A DNA stretch of 60,000 nucleotides from Branchiostoma floridae (lineage: Eukaryota > Chordata > Leptocardii > Amphioxiformes > Branchiostomatidae), in NCBI RefSeq assembly GCF_000003815.2, contig NC_049987.1, positions 9,009,100 through 9,069,099 of the forward strand, given 5' to 3'. This document shows, one piece after another, positions 28,051 to 40,000 of this stretch. The number at the start of each line of letters is the position of its first letter. The first letter of the stretch is position 1. A model generated the notes under the pieces. It saw only the letters and a list, made by a program, of their open reading frames with translations. It did no database searches and was not told the origin of the DNA. The position numbers were made by a program, and so were the translations under genes.

Positions 28051-31000
28051 CTACCGATTGAAAGGGGATTTGTTTGTCAGTTTTATGTTGCTTTCAGACA
28101 GACAAGGACATTGTGACACTCTCAATTTAGTAACTTATTCTTACAGTGCGACATACAACGGACAGACAGAAGGTAAAGGTAGACCAGTAGGCCTTTGAGG
28201 CTGTAAGGACTAAGGGCAGTGAGTTATCCACTGTCACGATTGGAAGGCTAAGTCTTTCACCCATTTTACCTCCCCAACCGTCAGGTACCCATTTTTACAC
28301 CTGGACGGAGTGAGGAAAGTCGTGTTTCCTAAGGGCAGAAGGTAAGTGACATGACAGGATTCGAAACTGGGACCACTTGGTTCTGAGTCGAACACCTTGC
28401 CGTTACGCCACACAATCCCACAAATGTTTGTCAGTTTGGAACGAAATACGCGCATGACGTTCGAAGACATTTAGCAGTGTCATCAACAAATGATTTTGAG
28501 ACAGACAAGAGAGACATTTAGCAAGTGTCATCAACAAATAATTTAGAGACAGACAAGAGAAACTACACACCCTGCTGGGCATGGATATTGGGTTTTCCGT
28601 CACGGGTGATGTTGACGTCGACACCTAAGAGAGAAGATACCAATTCATTTTCATCATTTGTATGTAGCAGAAAACGCCTTACAAATCCAAATGTATGAAT
28701 CCTCGTATTTCATGAAAACATGGTGATTTCTGTGACAGCAAAAAGAGGCTGACATTTTCGTAACTTGAGCATTTTGGTTGACCTCTTTTGTGTCAATAGC
28801 ATTATTTTATCGGAGTTTCCGTGAGGTTTGAAAGACGCTTTCGCACCAAATACCATTTCTAACAACAACCAGCGTCGTTATACAAAGCCTTTTCCGCGTA
28901 TGCTTCCTTGGCCTTGCAACTATGCTGTCCTAATTGTATATGATCCTTCCTCTGCACCAAATCTAATGCACTGGCAGTCAGCTAGCAGCCTACCGCTTTT
29001 AAAAACAATACAGAAAGATAAAAGATGCCATTACTGCTCAGTGATGTACCTTTCTTAGCATGCAAAAGGCAATGAAAAGAAAACATCTTTAGATTCATGC
29101 ATTTTTACAGTATCGCCACCAGCCTGCTCAACTGTCCAAGAATCAAGGATTAAGCTAGTGCTGAAAAAATAAATCAAATTACACACATTAGTGTAGGAAG
29201 AAGCTGAAGTGCTGCGATGTGTGCAGGCCGCAAAATAAGCGATTTAATATGCTCTACATCCACGAGCTACCAAGGCATCACCAGCTAATGCGGAAATATC
29301 AACATGGCCTTCCTTCTCACAATGGACATGTGCGACATGCTTGAGCTCTAATTGCAGTCTATTAGATGTGGATCACATTTGTCCATTGGAAGAAGTGCTG
29401 CATGCAGATTTCCTTACCGAGACCAGAACCCCTGATGGGTCCCGATGCTCTACCGAGCCTGTTGGGATCTAGAATCTGAGAGTCACTTTTGTGGAGATCG
29501 TTGTACCCTGCAAACAAATGAATCTATCATAACAGCGGAAGAATATATAACAAGAAAGACAGGACTCTGTAAGACACATAAAATCAGGACGCACAGGCAT
29601 AGACAACACCCTATGACGTTGATCCCAGCATTTTTTCTATGTGTTGACATTGCTTCGGTTCTTCATGACTGGATTACATCTTTGACATAGCAGGAGACTC
29701 GTTCTTTTACGCACCCGTCAGACATCCCGGTATTTGATAGTTTCTTGTACCTACCGGGCTACTATAAAGCATGTGGCTGGCCATTTATATGAGAGGCTGT
29801 GTTATAGACATACCTTCCAGGCCAGTTGACATGTTTGGAGCGTCCACAGCATCCATCTTCGACATCTTCATCTCCACTGGCTCCACAGCCACCATGTTCG
29901 ACATCTTCAACTCATCAACGTTGTTTAGTATTGGCCTGTCCGAACCGGTTTCTGGTGGGAGGAATAAAAATGATAATTATAAATCGCATGGATGTGACCT
30001 ATTCTTAACTGAGTAGTCACATAAAAGTGCAAGAACTAAACAAAGCTTATCGCAATAGTATATGACATTATCGGTCTGTATGCTATTTGCCACCGATTCA
30101 CACACACACACATTACCATAAATTTATTGATATTTCGCATTTTGTTATTAGATATTGCTAAACAAGCATTGGGCAGGATATTGACTGAACAAAACAACCA
30201 CTGAGCAAATTATGTCAAATGAGATGGCTAAGCCGGTTAAATCAGATGAAATGGAACATAACGGAAAACAATGATAAAACCCATACCGTGACACCATGAC
30301 ACGTGCAAAGCGGTGAGCAGCACCATAGCTAACTACTGGCAGTGATATTTGCTCCATGCCACCAGCAGGCATGTAATACATACAACATCGTACCTTTCCT
30401 AAGACCCATAGCGTCCTTACCACTCAAATCGCCGTCGTACTGTCCGTCGGTGAACATGCGGGGCGTGGACCTGGTCCCGTTAGCCAGGTGAAGCTTCAAG
30501 TCCTGCTGGTAGTCAGGTCCTAGACACAAAAGAAACAAGCTGTTAGGGGGCCAAGACTATTCAATTTCTACCTTACATCACAAGCTATCTAACATCTACT
30601 AAATATCAAGACCATATTATAGCACGTTATATATTCAGGTCAAAAGATACAAAAAGCAAAGGTGCTGCTGCAGCACCAAGGGGACTAAAAATCGACCTTC
30701 GCCTTTGTCTTCCCAGTCCATGGCCATTTACCAAATATCTTTACAATTCATCCAGAGGTTCTAAAGTTATGTTGACCACAAATATCCGGAAACAGAAACA
30801 CACAAAGACGGACACACGCGCGCGCGCGCGCACACACAAACAGTATCCGAGGCTCTCTCCATTTTCGTGGAGATAAAAAGAGAAACAGAGAGATGTAACT
30901 AAATGAACTGTATTGATAATGCTCTGATTTTTTTGCAAAATGACATGGGAGATTGAATCACTCGAGGATTGATGTTCCGACAATGTTCCTACCTCCGATC

Positions 31001-34000
31001 TCCGCAGCCAGATCCGGATCCTGCTGCCCGACACACGCCAGGTAGTGGTAGAAGGCGGGGTCAGGACGATCTTTCACCATGTCGATCACCACATTATTGG
31101 CTTCCTCTCTGCTGGGAATGCTCGCAAGATCCTTGGCCTCCATAGGATTGAAGTACTGAAAACAGAAAATCGTCAGGATCATTAAACATTCTTGTGAAGA
31201 GCTTTGCTATCATCTACCGAGATGTGGTAGGATGTCTACCTACGATTGTGAAGGGAAATTGCGAGTGGAATTACTTCTTTCCGTAATTTTATTTTTATTT
31301 TTTTAATTTTATTCATTTGCTCATAAAAAAGGGCATGCATACAGTAAAGATAACTGATAGATAAAAAACTGTGCGGGAGAGGGGTAGAAGCCAAAAAGGC
31401 TTATGGGAGACCTCCTCCTAACAAACTATTGAACAGAAATTCAAATGAGGTAATTGGAATGGTATACAAATAATAACATAAACATAAATGTGTAATAACA
31501 ATTAGATGATTACAAATAAAGCAAATTTGAAACAAATGATTACAAATCATAAATGGGTATCAACAATTAGATGATCAACAAGTAAGGCATAGCAAATATT
31601 CTAGAAACAAAATAGAAAACAAGGAATGTAGCAACATAAGTTATGTATGCTACCAGATTCACGTCTTTAACACGACAGTGGTTATGTGTATCTTTATAGC
31701 CGGTAGAACCACCCTTCGGCGTAACACACAAGATTCGCAGGCACGCGGCGCGACAGCTGATACTGAGATACCTACCTCATTTATCCTCATATGGTTGATG
31801 ACGGGATGAGGGTCAACACTAGCAGCCAGGGGTTTCCGGTAGGACTCCAGTTTGGACATGTGAACGTCTGTCATTTCCGGTTCTGATAAAAAAAGGAAAG
31901 TGATGAGTTCATAAAACATATTTTAAGATATTCGATGATATGGACGATATTGATACACAGCAATTGTCCGGATCGCTCTGCTTATATAAAGGTATCCCGA
32001 GATTTTACTATCGTCCGGTGAAAACTTCAGTATACAAAGTTATCTGATGACAACAGCTTTATACTCAATTCCAACACTATAAACATTGAAGACTCACGTA
32101 GGCTAATAGGCTAATCGTGTATTGCCAAACGTAAAGCCTACCAAAGAGTGAGTGATATACAAACGCGTCTCTCCACTATTTCCCCACTATGAACGTAGAC
32201 GTAAGTCAGACATACCCGCCTCCTCCAGTAGATCAGACAGCCAAGGATGTTCAGGGCGGACTCCATCGCAGAAGTGGTCAAAGGCGTGGTCAGGACGGTT
32301 AGGTAGGATGTCCAACAGCCTTTCATTGGCCAAATCGGGCTCTTCGATCTGCTTGATCTGTCCTGCCATTGCCTGGGGTAAGACCTGAGGCAACGATATT
32401 ATTTTTACTAAGTTAGACAATCATACAGAATACTCATTAACGTGGTAGAATCGACAATCTTACGCTTAACGTACGTTGCTATTATCAGTCAATGCTTTAC
32501 AAAGGAGATGCGTAAAACAGGACTCTGAGGTCAAGGAAATGAGGACAAATAATCGCTGCAGATTTTGCACAAGTGAAAACGTCTACGAATAGTAGTATAA
32601 TACTACACATGCTACAAGTACTTCGTACAGAAGCTAAGTTATGCCGCTTCTGAGTCTGTTCTAATAAACAGAAGTATTTTGCACATAACATTACCTCTCT
32701 TTCAACGAGATGATCAGCGACAGGGTCAGGACTAACGTATCTGATGATAGTGTCCCGTAGTCTCTTGAGGCGTCCTTTGTGGTAGGGTGTCATAACTGAA
32801 AATAATAAGATCTGTAGTTTAGAATGGACACTTGAACTAGACATGTCTAGATATACATACGATTTTAATTTCTTGTCAAAAAGACATCTCGGAAAAGAAA
32901 ATGACAATAATTCTTCAAATAGTGAAGAGATAGTGAAGAAAAACTAGAAATGCATTCATATACCACATCAATCAAATATTTGAACGGTGGATAGTTTCAG
33001 ACTTACTATCTACACCAAAGTTGGATGGTCTACCGTTCCTCTCGTACATGGTAAAGGCTTCACTTTTCTGTAAGTCAAGGATAGTCAAAATGAGGAAATG
33101 CACAAGTGAAATAAATAACTGGTCAATTCGTACAAAAACATTGTAAACAATTTTCAGCAGAAAATCATTTCATTAATCATTAAACATAGATGTACTATAA
33201 ACTTTCTAACCATATCTAAACACAAATGCTAAGCATCAACATTACAGTTTGTGTATCTGGTAAAACGGCTCACCGGTCTGCGACGCCGTCTCCTCTTGCA
33301 CCAAAGACAGCAGCAACAGCAGAGAGTCAGCAGCAGGGCAATCAACAAGGTCACCATGAGCCAGAACAGCATCGGCACCCACCAGCTGCCCTGAACTGTA
33401 TGGGACAAAGTAGTCAACACACTCAACGACTGTAGTGAAACATTGTCTGAAAATGTTGGGATTTCGCATACACGCCATAGCTATATTAATGTCAAAACAA
33501 CCATATTCCTCATATACAAAGGCATGATATATATATAGTCGGGATCTGATTTGAGAGTATGGTTTATTTTAAAGTTGTCTACAGATGAATCTTATACTAG
33601 CTAGCGAACGGTGACTGTGTCACTTCTGACTTGAAAGATATTGGCTTACGTCCTACGAGCCACGGATTTCTTGTTCCCTCTGTGATAGCACGGGTGATGT
33701 TGCTGTATTCACCAAAATACGGATGGCTGTTGGCTCGGACCTGCAAAGGACAAAGCGCAAGTATTGGTGATCTAGTGTTCATCTGCAACTTCCAACAGTG
33801 CAATATCAAACTTATAAAGACCGTCTTCTAAAGATAAATATAATTTGTACAGACTGGTTCAATGCAATGTTCTGAAAAGTAATGCATTTCATGGACGTAA
33901 TTATGGCGAAGATACTAACCTGGAAGTTATAGAGCGTGTCTGGCTGAAGTTGACGAAGTATGTACGTCTCCTTGCCGGAAGGTCCAGGCACCTTTGTGAT

Positions 34001-37000
34001 ACCGTCGTCATAGAGACGGGCGTACTGGAACCCTGTTTCATCCTTCTCCTCTTCCTCTGGGATGTATCGAAGCTATGAGAAAGTCATATCCACAAAATTA
34101 AAAATACTTTAATTCCTAATCCTTCACCACACCATATCTGTGCTGATGTTCTCCGGACAACTTTGTTGCTGGTAAATATCTTTCAGCATGGCAAAGCTCC
34201 CGTATCTACAGACAATATATCAAACTAAAATCATCAAGCTGAAACTTTAGACTATGTACGTATATTCACAACTGTTACTTACCCAAGTATCCCACCAGCC
34301 GATGGCACGTTTCTGTATCATCAGAGGACATGTGAAAAAGAAAAGGAATCTTGTTTAATGTGCTTTGTGCTGAACATCAAGATACTGCGATTTTCTCTAC
34401 TGTTTTGATGTTTGAAAGTCATTGGGTAATGACCAGAAACCGATAAACTCTCAATTGTTAAAAATATGCTACAAGACTTCATCAGGAGTTAAAAGGTGTG
34501 AGAGCAGAAAGGGAAGATGCAAGGAATTCAATGCTTTTGTCATGATTCATTCAACGTATACGTAAAGTATTTAATTGATGTGAACTGCCCGTAAATGATA
34601 TTCAACGTTGTTCAATGTGTTGATGTTGTTTGTTCTAACGTTATAGACTTACAGTACGGCGAGCGGTCCTTGGGCGATCCTCCTCCCGCCAGTACCGGAC
34701 ACCCCAGAACGGGATCGGGCCGTTGAAGTTCGGGATCTTGTCCCATTGCATCGTCACACTATCGTTTCTTGCATGTATGATTTCTAGGTTTCTTGGATAG
34801 TCAGGTACTGGAGGTGAAATGACAAGAACAATGATCTGATGTAAAATGGTTAAAGTGAACGGCATGCAACAGAAAATCTTGAACCACCCAGGGATCAAAA
34901 AGTGCTCGACATCGTCCATATTTTAACTTGGATATGGACATGTATTGAGTTGCAGTATCTTGCTATCCTTACAAGCAGCATAATAACCATTCAGGAAAGG
35001 TGGAACATTTGTATCACGATCGCAGACATTGAGACCATGATTAACACCTCAAACGTACATGACTCTGCTAGAGATAAATGACTTGGTATTCTACTCCATT
35101 GAGTATACTCACGGCCTGAAGATGAGTAGGCTATCCACGTGGCCTCCGGTCCAACACTGTAGTTATTGTACGCCGCGATCTTACACTCGTACGGAACGTT
35201 GACGGGTGCTGGAGGCTGGGTGTGCGCGTAGGCTGATGCCTCAGGGTTGTCGATGTAGACCACCCGGTATTGCGCCCCGCTGCCCTGTCGGCGGTACCGT
35301 ACACGGTATCCGACCGTGATATCTCCCCAGTCTGATTCTTGAAGTGGCTATAGGACAAAGTGTTTCCAGATCAAATTTACGTGCCTTTTTTATCTTGATT
35401 GTCACTCTTAATGTTCCTTAACAAAGGGGCTTAATTTGATAACAAGCTGCAGATAATGTTAGAATAGATGTATTTACTTCTTGCTTTTCTTTCAAAAGAC
35501 CAAGTACCTAGTTCTTTTCTTTAACACCAACACGTGCGGACAGCCTGAATACCTATGCTTCTGAAGTTTATTTTTGTTGCCATATCGATAAATTAACAGA
35601 TCTATACACGAACCTCCCAGCTCATCAGCACATCCCCTGCCATACCATTGCCGTAACCAAGGTTCCCTGGAGCTCGAGGTGGGGCTACAAAAAATATATA
35701 TGTATTTTACAATTGAATGTCTTTATAACAACCACACATTTTTGTTTCTAGATTGTAGTCACATTAACAACAAATGAGCAACAAAACTTTGAACAAGTTT
35801 GACAATCATCGACAAGTAGCTAATAATGAACAAGGGAAAGAAGAAGAATCTAAACGCCAATTTCTAATGTACCATGTCTAAACATTTGCTATGACATACC
35901 TCCTGGTAAGGTCCTGTTTTTCTCAGTCGGCCAGCTCGGCTCACCCATGCCGTATGAGTTCATACACATAACCCGGAAGCTGTACTCGGTAAACGGCTTC
36001 AGGTTGTTCAGGTTGAGTGTCTTGCCTCCACCTCGGGCGTCTAATTGTAAACAACAACACAATTAACGTTGCAAAAAAAATGGTAAACATCACAAGTGTA
36101 AACTAAATGTACTTTTTGTGGCTGTACGTACTGCTATTGACATTTCAGCTATTAATTCTGCTGTTCATTGTTTATTAGAAATTCTTGCCCAAAGCCAATT
36201 TAAAGCGACAAAATTACGAACATACAATGGTACAAACAGATTCAAGTAATACACACATTCAGTAATTGTTTGAAAATACATGTATGCGCATCCCCTATGC
36301 CTTATGACACAGCGGCCCTGTTCATATTGCAGCAAAACTTCATACACAGCACAAACAATGCTATTAATACGACCATGCTGTCCCATTGCTGTCTTACTTT
36401 GATAAAAATACTCACTTCTAAGGGAATTTGGTGATCCCCTCCAAACCTGGGTCCACAGTCTGTCCGTGAAGAAAATGTCATCGAACTCTGTCTGCGCCTC
36501 CACCACGTACTCCTTACAGCTGTCTCCATTGGTGTTGGCTTGAGTGAAGCGGAGAGTAGCGGTGTTGGACCCCACGTTCTCAAACTTCACTCCAACTGGT
36601 GCCTCGCTCACACCTTCGGGTGGAAAGATGTTGGATGTCATAAATATGTCAATAAAGATCTTTAGTTTAGGTTGTAGACCTGAAGATATCATCAATATTG
36701 GCAGGAATCACTCCAACATATGTTAAATGTTAAATGTAAACTTACGTGTCTTTTTAAGGAACCAATCTCTGTATATAGATTGTGATACTAGATAGTTTTA
36801 TTTTAAGTTGTTGCCCGAGGACTAATTGCAACATTGATGTTGATACACAGACACAGTGCAAGATGACAATTGTGACAGGTGGAACAATTGACCATTTTAA
36901 AACTGCTACGGAATGCAACCCACATTTTGAGCTTCTTGGTTTGACAAAGTGTCCCATTTTCTATTTACGATCAATAGAATGCATTCAAGTTATACATATA

Positions 37001-40000
37001 GAAGAATGAGAACACATCATTCAAGTTGATTTGTAAGACTTTACAAGATTGTAATCTGTTCATGCTGTTCAGGCATGTGTGTTTTTCGAAGACTATATAC
37101 ATTGACGAAAACATTGTTCTCGTACCTTTGATCTGCACCCTTGCGCTTGCGGTCTGTTCATCAACAGAAGTGTCCAGTGCGCATGTGTACACTCCATCGT
37201 GCATCATGACGTTTGCGTTCTGGATGATCAGCTCTCCCTTAGGCCCCTAGAAGATAGATTCAGCAAGCACAGAATTCAGGCATCAACTTATTACAGTTAA
37301 CTAAACGATTTATACATAGCATTCAACGTTCCTGCTAAATTGATCATAATTTCTACCGGTATCTACTGCTGAGAAATGCACAAAGATCGTGTGTCTTCAA
37401 CCGCAAGATTTGTAATAAGAATGAAAAATCACACCGTACCCTTCTGTAGTTGAATGATTCCTTCTCAAAGTCTATCTTCCTGCCGTCCACAAACCAGGAG
37501 TTGACACTTTCCAGCAGAGTGTCTATCTGTCCCTCACATGGAATGGTTGCAGTGCCTCCTTGTTCCATGTTGATATTTGTTGGACCACGGCCTTGTACAA
37601 TGCGCGATTGCTCTGAAACAAAAAGGCAGAATTTCAGACATTTACGGTTACGCCAAGAAAAAAGAATGACAATTTCATATCGTCTGTTAGAACTGTTCAA
37701 TGAAGATATAAATCAACTTACGGGCTACGTATAGTGTTCCGGCGGTATCTACACTGCCGTAGACGTTTTGAATTCTGAAGCTGTAGCTTCCTGCATCTTC
37801 TGGGCGAAGATTCCTGATCACAAGATATCCCTCTTTCGTTATGTTGTACCTGTTAAAAAAAAATGGAATCATGATCTTACATAAAGTCTGTGTAAGTATT
37901 GACATATGACGTGAAGATGAATTAAAAATATTACTATGTCACGGTCACATTTGTCAAAGGCCGTCCTACGATTTTAATGCCGTAGACTTTTCCAGCAGGC
38001 CGTGACTAAAACAGTCGCAGATAAGGATCTAAGACAGTCTTTTCCGTAACAAGGCAGTTGCACGACTATCTCACGGATGCCAGCAGTTTTCTATCGTGCA
38101 ATGGTCGTTCGGAGAAGTGGAGTGGAATGTCAGGACAGGTCCAGGTATGCAGCAATACAGAAGACAACTTACTTTGAGCTTACTGACGTCATCACTCCAT
38201 CCGGGGTCATACTTGCGATGACCTCACTCTGCTTGATCCACTCCATGGTGGGAGCTGGGGAGGCTTCCCACTCCAGCTTCATGGTGATGTCGGACCCCTC
38301 CATCCCGTTCTGCTGACTGATCGGTTTTCGGATATTCGGTACTGTAAACGAGACAAACAGTAAGGAATGAAGCAAAGCTTGTTGAGGAGCTTATGCTGTT
38401 ACTTAGTGGGTGCATGGTAGCTAGATAGCTGAGCCGTAGAGAGAGATTGAGTGGGAGAGAGAGATATAGAGAGAGTTGGTAGACAACATATCTAACGGAA
38501 ATGCGATTGGAAATATTTGTATTTTATTGGTCAATGTCCAAAAGATGGGCTAAGATAAAAGAACATTTTAACATTTGATATATCCTCAACACTATGATTA
38601 GCACATGGATAAACTGTTAGAAAGTTTGACTTAAATGTCTTTAACAGTTGCTGTGTCAGTGTAGAAATAATGGTGTTGGTGTCTAAAAGAAGACATACTT
38701 CGAACAGTCAGACGGATCTCAGTGGCGTTCACTCCCCAGTCGTTCGTGATGATGCATCGGTAGCTGGGAGTGGAATAACACTGTCGTTAGCATATAACAT
38801 ACCAAAGTCTCCCTACTTCAGACTACCCGTATGCCTTCATATAATCTAGCCTCTGACTGACGAAGTACTTACTACGTTCCATTCATCAAACTCTATGGTG
38901 ATTGTCGACTATACAGGAATAATGTTTTGTTTACAATGTCCAGCTGAGATTTTATCCAGACATACCAAGCTTAGCAAAGCTAATTTAGTTTTGTGAGCCA
39001 ATAAAAGTGAACAAAAAGGGTACGACTTACCTCCCCCTGTCATCGAGATCTAGATTCTTGACAGTAAGTTTGTCGGTGGCCACGATGTACTTGACGTTAT
39101 CAGTCACTATCTTGTCCCTTCCAAAGTACCAACTGTACACGAGAGGTTCACTTCCCTCTGACTCACAGGAGAAGGTCTCCGTGCCTCCTACGAGGAGGGG
39201 CTTCTCGGAATCCAGTACCTTAGGCTTTGGTGGTACTGGAAAGCACACGAAAATGCGACGTTGTTATTGACTTGCCATTGCACAGTTCAAAAGATGATCA
39301 AGGACAATGAAAAATCCCTAGAATGTGTTGTGTCAGCTCCCTTTTTTCTAGACGATGATCGCGCTGCGCCCTCACTACGTAGCCTCTACAAGGCTCCGCG
39401 GATGGATGATCAAATAGTAGAAATTGTGTGAATAGAGGGAATGATATGTTAGGTTATAGGGGAGTCGGCCGGCCAAAGGAGCCAGTACGTATACTCGACC
39501 CACGGAGCCTGTGCGGAGTCGCCATAGCCTTTGAAGTCCACTAATCACTATCTGATAGGTGCGATGTGAGACTACCTGCGGATGTGTGTAACTTCGACTT
39601 CCAACTGGGATATCATGCAAAATGTAACTGTGTGACTGAAAAGACAAAAAAACACACAAACCGTAATCCGTTTTTTTCCTATACAAGTCGTTGAGCGATC
39701 TGTCAAATTTGATCTATAGATCGCAGATAGAGCGTGACGATTGCGCCGTCCAATTGCAAGTGTATTGGGGCGGCGGTATGATAACGGGTGTATCATCTTA
39801 CCTCTGACTTCTATTCTACCCTCGTGTGAGACGGATCCTTTCTCGTTGCTAGCGATGCACTGGAAGATTCCTCCGTCTGCTTCGGTGACTTCCGGGATGA
39901 TAAGAGCGTGGGAGTGCGAGTTGAACCTGGCCCTTGCTGGGAACTCTATTTCTACACCGCCTTCCCTCGCTGGTCTGTCTAGTCGTTTCCAACGGATGTC

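Noticed and set aside
30361-30420. Possible extra linker exon in C beside 30421-30519
   Set aside because: The sequence left of the GTAAGG donor aligns with intron in B and gives no phase-compatible exon.
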